A DNA stretch of 9,191 nt from CAZDET01 sp964504335 (lineage in GTDB: Bacteria; Bacteroidota; Bacteroidia; Chitinophagales; Saprospiraceae). A program made the position numbers and the translations under genes. The notes below the pieces were generated by a model. That model had not been told where the DNA came from. It worked only from the letters and a program-made list of their open reading frames with translations, and did not search any database. Every line of letters begins with the position of its first letter. The stretch's first letter is position 1. The stretch is taken from positions 1 to 9,191 of the forward strand of contig CAZDET010000116.1 of NCBI GenBank assembly GCA_964504335.1, in the 5' to 3' direction. Shown here piece by piece: positions 1 to 6,805 of this stretch.

Positions 1-90
1 CCTCGCCCCGTCTGTCGGGCGGCGTTTCGGCTGGGCGCCGTCGGGCAACGCCGCGATGATCTGCTCTTCGGTGAACCTCGATCGCTTCAT
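1..90 (-). CDS. IS3-family transposase OrfA, N-terminal fragment (partial or degenerate)
   Basis: The minus-strand reading starts at an ATG (88-90) and begins MKRSRFTEEQIIAAL, a close match to the N-terminus of IS3-family OrfA proteins, whose helix-turn-helix domain binds the IS ends. After about residue 14 the typical continuation (a K/R-E-x-E-A-G stretch leading to the helix-turn-helix) is absent. It is replaced by a proline- and arginine-rich sequence (PDGAQPKRRPTDGAR) running to the window edge. Either the transposase is truncated or rearranged near position 45, or it belongs to a divergent subgroup. The family call rests on the first 14 residues only. Confidence 0.5.
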   Translation of the reverse strand, partial: MKRSRFTEEQIIAALPDGAQPKRRPTDGAR

Positions 91-156
91 CGTCCAACCC
101 CTTCCATGTGGGCCGGACTCTAGCATCAGCTGGAGGAACTATCGGGGGGCAGACCA
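1..156 (-). mobile_element. 5' end remnant of an IS3-family insertion sequence (partial)
   Basis: Read on the minus strand, this stretch has a transposase OrfA start at 90 preceded by about 65 bases of leader. The leader runs into a C-rich end (TGCCCCCCGATAG on the minus strand, about 139-151), which is the usual arrangement for the left end of an IS3-type element. The exact terminus is inferred. A likely position is 150-156, because from there onwards the plus strand reads as coding sequence of the gene ending at 1821. The element runs off the left edge, so its second end and any target duplication cannot be seen. Its position suggests that it interrupted the downstream gene. Confidence 0.5.
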
Positions 157-219
157 CGACTTCTCGACAGCTCCGATCGCGGGCGTTCGCGCTACGCCTT
201 CGAGACCGCCGACGCGCTG

Positions 220-1821
220 ATGCCCTTGCTGGGCGCGGCTGCGTCGAGGGCGGTCGAGGATGCGCTGATCGATTTCTGGCGCAAGTGGAGGGCGAATGTC
301 CGTAGCGGCCGCCCCCCGGACAAGCAGAATGTTTCATATTCCTTCGACAGCATGGCCATAGCCGGAATCGCAATCGAAGCACACCGCACGGCCGGCTGGC
401 CTGCTGCGCTCACCGATGCGGACGCGCTAAGAGCAGCGCAGTTTGCGACGCTCGAACTCAACGGCTTCCCGGCCTATCTTGAGCACCTTGCAGTGCGCTT
501 TCCCAATGCGGTGTGCGACGCGCTGATGACGGAAATCCGCGCTGAGCTCGACAATCCAAACGCACGCGGCAGGGTCCTGGAGTCTATCGCCTATGCGGGC
601 GAAAACATCACCCAGGTGCTTTCTGTCAGCCTCGAAGAGGAATTGCGTGCGCGGGCCCAATTTGGCGGTCGTCATCTCAATGCGCTGCTTGAGGCGCTCG
701 CGCCTGTCGTGCCTGCGGAGCGGCGCCATGGCTTGGTAGACCTGCTTCTAGCGCGCTTTCACTGCGTTGGCGTGTCGCGAGACGACCAGATTGAGTATCT
801 CGGCGCCGCATTCGAGCTCGATCCCAAGAGCGCCGCCGCTGCGATGCTCGCCGAGGCAAAGAAGATGCAGAACCCAGAGCGGAGCGATTTCCTGCAGCAG
901 ACCATGGCTGTCTACTTTGGCCGCTCCCACACGCGGCGGCGGGGAAGCGTCACGGCGCCGTTCGAGATGCTTGAAGAGCTGATCCGTGCCGCCTATGGCG
1001 CCATCGATCCCGCCCACGACGCCGTACACGAAGGCGTCTATTCACCCGATCTGCGCGATGACGCGGAAAGCGCGCGATCTCACCTCGTCGAGATGCTGGC
1101 GAAGACACCGGGGCGCGGAAGCTACGAGACTTTGCGTCGGCTCAATGATGATCCCGACTTCAACAGCAGCCCCGGGCGTTTCGAGGAATTGGCGATGGCC
1201 CGCGCCGCCGAAGACAGCGAGCACGCCCCCTGGGATGGGGCTGCGGTTGCTCGATTTGAGTCGGATTTCGATGACACGCCGCGCACGGGCGCCGACCTGC
1301 GCCTGCTCACGCGGCGCCGGCTCGAGGACATCGAGCATGACCTAACCAAAGGCGATTTCGCACAAGCTGGGACGCTGCGTGAATTGCAGGGCGGCGAGAC
1401 TGCCGTGCAGAACTTCATCGCCGAACGGCTGCGCATCGCCCAGGGCGAAGCCTATTCGGTCGAACGCGAAGCGCACGTCGTCGACGAGAAAGAGCCCGAC
1501 ATTCGGGTTCGGGCGCAGGTAACCGATGCGAGCGTGTCGGTGGAGGTCAAGGACTTGGAGTCCGATTGGTCGCTCGCCGATCTCGAAGAGGCGCTGCGTG
1601 ACCAATTGTGCGGCCGGTATCTCAGGGACAAGGGGCACCGGCACGGCATCTTGCTCTTGGTTCACCGACAGCAGCGCCCGAAGGGCTGGCTCGCGTCAGA
1701 CGGAGGGTTCTGGACCCTGCAACAAGTCGTCGCGCATCTGCAGAAAATGGCGGACGAGATCGCTGCGAGGGGGCCGGACGCGCCCGACGCAGGGATCGTC
1801 ATCATCGATGTGGCGGCTTGA
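220..1821 (+). CDS. C-terminal remnant of a large STAND/NACHT-type protein with PD-(D/E)XK nuclease domain (5'-truncated)
   Basis: The 533-residue reading starts at the first ATG, but this is probably not the native start. There is no Shine-Dalgarno sequence before it, and the same frame continues upstream as plausible protein (LDSSDRGRSRYAFETADAL) back to the IS end, with a TAG only at 121. Residues 1-390 look mostly alpha-helical and resemble the region after the NTPase in large proteobacterial NACHT-like proteins; that likeness is from memory of the family and is not proven here. Residues about 393-533 carry a PD-(D/E)XK nuclease signature: E393, P426-D427, E442-x-K444, and a following helix with Q462 and Y467 (QLCGRYL), then a hydrophobic strand (HGILLLVHR). 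The nuclease would cut DNA, and in the intact protein it would act as the effector of an NTP-dependent defence sensor. The N-terminal sensor/NTPase part is missing, so the remnant is probably non-functional. The nuclease fold call is firmer than the STAND assignment. Confidence 0.7.
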   Translation: MPLLGAAASRAVEDALIDFWRKWRANVRSGRPPDKQNVSYSFDSMAIAGIAIEAHRTAGWPAALTDADALRAAQFATLELNGFPAYLEHLAVRFPNAVCDALMTEIRAELDNPNARGRVLESIAYAGENITQVLSVSLEEELRARAQFGGRHLNALLEALAPVVPAERRHGLVDLLLARFHCVGVSRDDQIEYLGAAFELDPKSAAAAMLAEAKKMQNPERSDFLQQTMAVYFGRSHTRRRGSVTAPFEMLEELIRAAYGAIDPAHDAVHEGVYSPDLRDDAESARSHLVEMLAKTPGRGSYETLRRLNDDPDFNSSPGRFEELAMARAAEDSEHAPWDGAAVARFESDFDDTPRTGADLRLLTRRRLEDIEHDLTKGDFAQAGTLRELQGGETAVQNFIAERLRIAQGEAYSVEREAHVVDEKEPDIRVRAQVTDASVSVEVKDLESDWSLADLEEALRDQLCGRYLRDKGHRHGILLLVHRQQRPKGWLASDGGFWTLQQVVAHLQKMADEIAARGPDAPDAGIVIIDVAA

Positions 1822-2362
1822 GGCCGGATGTGTTCGTCTGTGTAGCCCGCAACAATGCGGAACGGGCGCACCCAACGGGTGATTATGCAGCGTCGCCTGC
1901 CAACGATTCAAATGTCGGGTATTGCCCCGAAACCGCCATTTCGTATGTCAATTCAGGCGCTTCCGCCATCGGAGCGGACCCTGACCGCCCATCGACGAAT
2001 GTCGCCATTGCGGTCGACTCCTTCCGTTCCCAGCGACCTGCCCATTAGGCCGGACCTGAGCCCAATCAGGCCCCTTTTAAGACGGTGCGCGAATGGCGGC
2101 TTCTCGGCTGCACTGCGATGTTGGGAAAATACTACTTCGCTCTCGATTCGACTCTGCTGGTTGGTCTCAGATCGACCAAGCGCTTCCATTGGTTGGGGCG
2201 GGGTGGTTGTCCGCTTTGGACCCAAGCACCATTGCGGACCTGCGCTCTATTACAATTACCTGTTGATATATTCGGATGACTACGTCGCTCCCGCTGTTTC
2301 CAAGCTTTTGCCGGCATTTATTGGCAGTTGGGAGGATGCCTCGAGCGTATTGGCGTGCCAAG

Positions 2363-2411
2363 TGACATTGTAGATCCTGTTGCAAAGAACGGCAGTGGCA
2401 GGCCAATGTCA
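2363..2411. repeat. 8-base inverted repeat, 33-base spacer
   Basis: TGACATTG at 2363-2370 is matched by its exact reverse complement CAATGTCA at 2404-2411. It lies about 190 bases upstream of the membrane-protein gene. It could be a regulator half-site pair or a weak stem, but a match of this length can arise by chance in a region this size. Confidence 0.3.
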
Positions 2412-2585
2412 AGTTTCGGCAGGTGCTTTTCCCACCCTACCGCCAAGATGAGGCGGGATGAGCGCCGTGTCATGACAGGGTGAGGCGAGCATTCCGGACG
2501 GGCCGCTACGGTTGCGCAGGTCACCCCGTCTATTTGGTTCACAGCCCGGTGACTCGACCGGGATCTCGGCCGTTTCCGGTCGGCG

Positions 2586-2592
2586 AAAGGAG
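2586..2592 (+). promoter_or_regulatory. Ribosome binding site of the DMT-OpuAC fusion gene
   Basis: AAAGGAG lies five bases before the ATG at 2598, a near-perfect match to the anti-Shine-Dalgarno sequence at good spacing. It fixes the start of the 906-residue protein and rules out the overlapping frame opening at 2480. It is the clearest ribosome binding site in the window. Confidence 0.85.
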
Positions 2593-2597
2593 ACGAA

Positions 2598-5318
2598 ATG
2601 CCCACCTGGTTTCGCTCAGCGCGGCCGGTCATGGTGATTGCGGTCGGACTTTACGCGCTCTATCCGCCGTTCGCGAACTTGCTGCTCGAGGACTCGACAC
2701 CGCTGCAGGTGGGCGCGCTCCTCCACGGCTCGGCCGCTGTGGCGATGATTGCGGCGCTCGTGTTCTCTCCGGCGCTGCGGCGGGCGATGGTTTACGCGCT
2801 CTCGGGCCGCAACCGCCGGCGTCGCGCGCTGCTCGCCGCGACAGCCATCTCGGGAACGCTGATCCTCGCCAACCATCTGCTATTCTATTTCGCGCTGGAC
2901 CTATCGCGGGAGTATGATGTCACTGCGATCCTGGTGTTTGAGACCTGGCCGATCCTGTTCTTCTTGCTGGACAGCATGCTCGTCCGCTCCGCCCGCCGGT
3001 CGATCACCTGGCGCGACCTGGCCATGGTGTTTGTCACGTTCACCGGCTTCATGCTGCTCACCGCTCAAGAGATTGACTTCACTGACTGGATGCTCGGCGG
3101 CGACCTCCTGTTGAACGTGGTCGCGTTTTCGCTCGCAGGCGGCGTCGCCATGACACTAAACACGTTCGCGCGGCGCTGGGCTATGCTCACATTCCAGGCC
3201 GCCGCATCTAGCGCAGCTGGCGAAGCACGGGAGACCGCCGAGGAGGCGCCGTCGCCGCTGATGTGCTCGCTGGTGGTCGAAGTTCTGGTGAGGATTGTCG
3301 CCTCGGCCCTTATGATCGGGTTTCTCGCGTACTCGGGCGAAGGGGGGGAGCCCCTTACCCTTGAGCGCCTCGCTCTAGGCTTAGCGGTCGGCGCGATCGC
3401 TCTCGCCGGCGGCAGCATCCTCTACGATTACAGCATTTTCCGCGCGCCGAACGCATCCATCGCAGTGCTTTGGTATCTGATGCCGGTCGGCTCGCTCTTG
3501 GTGCTGTCGCTGATCGAAGCGCGGCCGCTTACCCAGTATGAGGCGATCGCCGCGGTGCTGATCGTATCCGCAAACCTCATGCTCGGACTGCGGTATACAC
3601 TCACCTCGTCGTTTACTCTTCTATACTTTTTTCTTCTGGCAGCGGGTTGCTGGTGTATTTACACACCTGGAGAAGATTTCGACGATTATTTTGAGCTTGT
3701 CGCCGTCGCGACAGTGTTCTACGCGCTCCTGGGAACGTTCGCCCTTACACGCCAAGCCGCCGAGCGGCGTGAGATCGACGATCACGCGCTAACGTTCGAA
3801 CAACGTCTGCGCTTCGCCGCCGAGACCACGGGCAATCCCCGGGCTCTGAGCGGATATGCTCAGGCCGTGCTAGCTGGCCTGTCCGGGGGGCGGACGGACG
3901 CAGGTGAGGAAGCTTCAGCCTGGAAGGGCCCGCTCAGCAAAGAAGAGGCGGGCGTCTTGGCTGCAGGCGACCGGCTCGGCGTCGCCGTGAACCGGAGGAT
4001 CTCGGTCGGCGAATATGTTGTAATGACCATGCTCGCGGCGCTGAATGTGGGAGTGATCTTGGCGCTGCGGGGCGAGGGCCTAGCGTCGGACATCTTCGCT
4101 CTCACCGTGGCCGCGGCGGCTGCGTACCTGTTGTTTCTGATTTACGAGAGCGATCGCGGCGCGCGCCCGGCCCTTCCCGTGCTTCTCGGCGTTGAGACCA
4201 CCCTGGAAGGTCTCGCCGGCCGTATCCCCGAGGCGCCGAAGCGCGTGGCGCGCGCGTTCGAGAACCGCAACCTCGGCTACCTCGCTTCCCTCGCCGTGTG
4301 CGTGTTTGTGTTCATCGGCTTTAGTTACGCCATCGCGTACAAGGAGCTTGTAGATGGCCGCCGGTTGGAAAGCGCGCCGCTGGCGCTTGAGCGCGGCGTG
4401 GAAGACCGGGAAAAAGTGGTGATCGGCGCGCCCGGCTGGTCGTCGGGAGCGATTAAGGCCGCAGTGATCCAAGAGATTGCGCGACGACATCTCGCCATCA
4501 ATGCGGAGGTCGAACCCGCGTCCAACCGGGCGATTTTTGAGAGCATGGGCGCCGCACAAGGGCGGATAGATGTTCACCCAGAAGTCTGGACCCGCAACCA
4601 GCGGCACCTGATCCGTCGCTACGTCGAGGCGCGGAAAGACGTGGCCCTTTCGCCGGCCGCGATCATCGGAACCCAAGGGTTGTGCGTGAACCGTGTCGCC
4701 GCCAACCGCGGCCTCGCTGTGACCATCGCGGATCTGCTCGACCCTGCTATCGCGGCGCGGTTCGATCTCGACGGCGACGGGCGCGGCGAGATTTGGTTGG
4801 GGGTAGACAGCTGGGCATCGACCGCCATCGAGCGAGCGCGGGCCGACGCATACGGATACGGGGCGCTGTTGGATCCGCTCGTGTTCAACGAACCGTTACT
4901 CTTGTCAGCGCTTGGGAAGTACGATCGGGAAGATCAGCCGTTCCTGTTCTTCTGCTACGCGCCCCATATCTACGAGGAGCGCTTCGGCGCGCGACGGATC
5001 GCGGAGCCGCCGCATGACCCGACGACGTGGCCGCGGGTGTTGGACGCCGCGACAGGCGAAAGTGACAGCGAAGAGTTCGTGCAGGGCGAGGTTACGTCCG
5101 CGGCTTGGCCGAGCACGGAAATACGTGTCGCATACGCCTCGCGCCTGATCGAAGAGCGCCCGAACCTTGTCCGCCTCCTCGACCGTTTTGCGCCGAGCCC
5201 AGACACGACCGCCGCTTGGGCGTACGCCGCAATTGTCGAAGGCCGCTCGGCTGAAGACATCGCGAGAGACTGGGTCGCCACCAACGAAGATGTCGTCCTA
5301 GACTGGGCCCTTCCCTGA
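2598..5318 (+). CDS. EamA/DMT-like membrane transporter fused to a C-terminal OpuAC glycine betaine/choline-binding domain
   Basis: The 906-residue product is encoded behind a strong ribosome binding site. Residues about 9-333 hold ten hydrophobic segments in two halves (9-156 and 164-333), with the layout of drug/metabolite (EamA) transporters. Two further helices follow (about 337-355 and 364-383), then a soluble stretch (386-470), two more helices (472-493 and 498-516), a linker, and one helix at 559-582. Residues about 604-906 match the OpuAC substrate-binding fold. It begins with a strand leading into PGWSSG (W614), contains the family's DVHPEVW motif (658-664) and DSWAS (W739), and ends with a W-x-x-x-N-x-D-V-V-x-x-W motif (892-903). 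Trp614, Trp664 and Trp739 are candidates for the aromatic cage that holds quaternary ammonium ligands such as betaine, choline or carnitine. Fifteen helices with a cytoplasmic N-terminus would place OpuAC in the periplasm, where such domains normally work. No ABC ATPase or permease gene is adjacent. Import or sensing of compatible solutes is inferred; the substrate is unknown. Confidence 0.85.
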   Translation: MPTWFRSARPVMVIAVGLYALYPPFANLLLEDSTPLQVGALLHGSAAVAMIAALVFSPALRRAMVYALSGRNRRRRALLAATAISGTLILANHLLFYFALDLSREYDVTAILVFETWPILFFLLDSMLVRSARRSITWRDLAMVFVTFTGFMLLTAQEIDFTDWMLGGDLLLNVVAFSLAGGVAMTLNTFARRWAMLTFQAAASSAAGEARETAEEAPSPLMCSLVVEVLVRIVASALMIGFLAYSGEGGEPLTLERLALGLAVGAIALAGGSILYDYSIFRAPNASIAVLWYLMPVGSLLVLSLIEARPLTQYEAIAAVLIVSANLMLGLRYTLTSSFTLLYFFLLAAGCWCIYTPGEDFDDYFELVAVATVFYALLGTFALTRQAAERREIDDHALTFEQRLRFAAETTGNPRALSGYAQAVLAGLSGGRTDAGEEASAWKGPLSKEEAGVLAAGDRLGVAVNRRISVGEYVVMTMLAALNVGVILALRGEGLASDIFALTVAAAAAYLLFLIYESDRGARPALPVLLGVETTLEGLAGRIPEAPKRVARAFENRNLGYLASLAVCVFVFIGFSYAIAYKELVDGRRLESAPLALERGVEDREKVVIGAPGWSSGAIKAAVIQEIARRHLAINAEVEPASNRAIFESMGAAQGRIDVHPEVWTRNQRHLIRRYVEARKDVALSPAAIIGTQGLCVNRVAANRGLAVTIADLLDPAIAARFDLDGDGRGEIWLGVDSWASTAIERARADAYGYGALLDPLVFNEPLLLSALGKYDREDQPFLFFCYAPHIYEERFGARRIAEPPHDPTTWPRVLDAATGESDSEEFVQGEVTSAAWPSTEIRVAYASRLIEERPNLVRLLDRFAPSPDTTAAWAYAAIVEGRSAEDIARDWVATNEDVVLDWALP

Positions 5319-5500
5319 CGCACAGCGGGTGCAGCACACCGGTACGAGCGAGCTCCGACGCCCGCGAGCCGCCACGCCTCCGTACCTGACTATGACGCGT
5401 TGGACGTGGGCGTTTTTCACCGTTATTGGCGGGGCCGCAGAGATAGGCTCCGAGTTAAAAGGCGCGTCGCAGCGATAGCCGGCACCAATGCCTGCGTTTT

Positions 5501-5800
5501 TCAACGTCGGCGTTCGCGCCATTTGTTCGTCTTCAGAATGCCTGCCACTTCGTCATCTTCGGGGCGCGCTTCCGCCCACTCGCCACACCAGCCTTCTTCG
5601 TGAGTGAACGGCCAGCAGAACGCGGCGCCGATGCGCCTCAAGAGAATCTTGCGATTTTCCGCGCGCACAGGCGGAAATCGGCGACACTCACCGAACGGCT
5701 CGCGATCGCGACTGTTCGCCATATAAAACCAATAACGGCAAGAAGCGCAGCGCATGCGAAGCAGCATAGCTGGCGCCTGCACCGCCGACCAGAGGCGCAT
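5501..5800 (-). CDS. Small cysteine-rich protein with putative metal-binding cysteines
   Basis: The product is 99 residues from the ATG at 5800. The core begins C18-A-S-C21-R-Y-W, continues with GEC39RRFPP, and ends with WPFTHEEGWC72GEW. This pattern (CxxC, then GECRR-x-P-P, then W-P-x-T, then W-C-G-E-W) is one I recognise from small uncharacterised proteins of bacteria and phages. Cys18, 21, 39 and 72 are likely zinc or other metal ligands; Cys62 is extra. The function is unknown. ATGs at codons 12 and 16 (codon 16 at 5753-5755, just before the first cysteine) are alternative starts, and none has a good ribosome binding site. It lies on the same strand as the resolvase and downstream of it, separated by 82 bases, so co-transcription is possible but not shown. 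The conserved motif supports a real gene against the plus-strand reading that overlaps it. Confidence 0.7.
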   Translation of the reverse strand: MRLWSAVQAPAMLLRMRCASCRYWFYMANSRDREPFGECRRFPPVRAENRKILLRRIGAAFCWPFTHEEGWCGEWAEARPEDDEVAGILKTNKWRERRR

Positions 5801-5882
5801 AGGGGCTCTGCTATCCGATTAAGGTTGATAAGGGGCAATTGGAGATGCGGTTCACCGCTCACTCCGATGTCCGCTCCTGCCC

Positions 5883-6446
5883 CTAGGGCGACCTCCCTCT
5901 TTTGAGAGCGCGCACGACGGTCGGCGCGCTAACACCGAGAATCCGCGCCATGCTCGAAAAGGTGTGACGGCCCGATGCTATTTCTCGTCTGGCGTGCCGA
6001 ATTTGCTCCTCGCTCAGTAGCCGGGGTCGACCGAGGTGCCGGCCTTGTCGCCGGGCGGCAGCCATGCCGGCTTTCGTGCGCTCGCTGATCAAGGCGCGTT
6101 CAAATTCAGCCAGCGCTCCGAACACATGGAACATGAGCCGGCCGGATGCTGAAGTGCCGTCTAGGCTCTCAAAGAGCGACACGAACCCGATATCCGCGTG
6201 GCCGAGGTCATCAATGATCTCGATGAGGTGCCCCAGCGATCGCCCCAAGCGATCGAGCCGCCACACGACCAGAACGTCGCCGGCCTCCGCTTTCGCTAAA
6301 GCTTCCTCCAGGCCAGGTCGCGCCGCGTCCGCTCCTGATGCGCCATGATCCTCGAATATGACTTCGCAACCGGCGACCGAAAGAGCCTCACGCTGAAGCG
6401 CCAAATCCTGCTCGTCCGTCGATACCCTTGCGTAGCCAATTCTCAT
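5883..6446 (-). CDS. Serine recombinase (resolvase/DNA invertase family)
   Basis: This 187-residue protein catalyses site-specific DNA recombination through a 5'-phosphoserine intermediate. The N-terminus MRIGYARVSTDEQ carries the nucleophile Ser9. The WRLDRLGRS segment supplies Arg66 and Arg69, equivalent to the catalytic arginines of Tn3/gamma-delta resolvase. Residues about 100-132 form the long E helix, ending in ERTKAGMAAARRQGRHLGRP. Residues 140-185 are a C-terminal helix-turn-helix (SMARILGVSAPTVVRALKRG). The length is usual for small resolvases and invertases. The frame is open upstream to 6611, but the added 55 residues have no family counterpart, so I place the start at 6446. No strong ribosome binding site precedes it. 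No transposase gene of Tn3 type is visible nearby, so it may be a stand-alone or relict recombinase. Family membership is near certain; resolvase versus invertase cannot be decided from sequence alone. Confidence 0.92.
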   Translation of the reverse strand: MRIGYARVSTDEQDLALQREALSVAGCEVIFEDHGASGADAARPGLEEALAKAEAGDVLVVWRLDRLGRSLGHLIEIIDDLGHADIGFVSLFESLDGTSASGRLMFHVFGALAEFERALISERTKAGMAAARRQGRHLGRPRLLSEEQIRHARREIASGRHTFSSMARILGVSAPTVVRALKRGRSP

Positions 6447-6805
6447 GGATTTATTTTGTCGGCCCCTTTTGAACAAATCCAGCCCAACGAATTCAATATC
6501 TTGAGTTACCCCCAGGCAACCGACAAAAGGGGTGCCTTTTGGCTGAGATCGACCTGGCGGGGGAACCGCGTGGGCGATGTCGGAGGCCCGATATCGACAC
6601 TGAGGAGCCATCTACTAAAGCGGTGACCAACGACGGAAGTCGAGCGGTAAGCCGTCTAACGCGGAACCAGAGGCCTGCAGTCAAGTTCACTCAGTTCTGC
6701 ACAATCGCGCTTGTGCGTGGGTGTCAAGGATGAATTCGAAACGCCTCGTGCATGGGAGAGACTTAACCTGTGCGTAAAGCTGCACAACAACGCGAAAGCT
6801 AAAGC
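6447..6805. other. 359-base gap upstream of the recombinase gene
   Basis: No gene is supported here. The part next to the recombinase start (6454-6541) holds a cluster of short inverted repeats, described as a separate entry. The rest, 6542-6805, shows no motif I recognise. A 5-base stem (TGTGC/GCACA, 6769-6786) lies past the stop of the methyltransferase gene, but it has no run of T and is too weak to call a terminator. Confidence 0.55.
6454..6541. repeat. Nested inverted repeats: candidate recombinase site or operator
   Basis: TTTTGTCGG at 6454-6462 has its exact reverse complement CCGACAAAA at 6520-6528. CCCCTTTT at 6463-6470, directly next to the first arm, is the reverse complement of AAAAGGGG at 6525-6532. 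In addition, CAAAAGG (6524-6530) and CCTTTTG (6535-6541) form a perfect 7-base inverted repeat around the four bases GGTG. Serine recombinase genes commonly have their res or crossover site directly upstream, built of paired half-sites with short spacers. This arrangement, starting seven bases before the start codon, fits such a site or an autoregulatory operator. That role is inferred; the repeats themselves are seen directly. Confidence 0.5.

Larger units (their letters stand above)
1822..2597. other. 776-base gap without a supportable gene
   Basis: Open readings here (for example plus strand 1855-2373) have arginine/proline/serine-rich translations, no recognisable motif and no ribosome binding site, so I do not call them genes. 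The stretch at about 1905-2110 has a patchwork look, with recurring words such as aatgtcg, gccatt and aatggcgg, and it shares two 12-base words with the gap at 7526-8061. A pair of 8-base inverted repeats lies at 2363-2370 and 2404-2411. The last bases hold the ribosome binding site of the following gene. No convincing promoter or rho-independent terminator was found. Confidence 0.6.

Noticed and set aside
1855..2373. 172-residue plus-strand open reading in the first gap
   Set aside because: Its composition is rich in Arg, Pro and Ser, it has no ribosome binding site or motif, and it runs through the patchwork non-coding stretch.
4080..4676. 198-residue minus-strand reading inside the fusion gene
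   Set aside because: It is a shadow of the high-GC coding sequence on the other strand, which has clear transmembrane and OpuAC features.
5410..5503. 10-base direct repeat gcgtttttca at 5410-5419 and 5494-5503
   Set aside because: It is a single short repeat with a T-run; no further copies or structure were seen, and chance is a sufficient explanation.
5848..5859. Hairpin GCGGT-TC-ACCGC past the end of the recombinase gene
   Set aside because: The stem is only five pairs with a two-base loop and no T-run, so it is not a credible rho-independent terminator.
5600..5905. 101-residue plus-strand reading overlapping the cysteine-rich gene and the recombinase end
   Set aside because: It shows no motif; the opposite strand carries the conserved cysteine pattern.
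6447..6611. N-terminal extension of 55 residues on the recombinase
   Set aside because: The family begins at MRIGYARVS; the extension has no family counterpart and would run across the inverted-repeat cluster.
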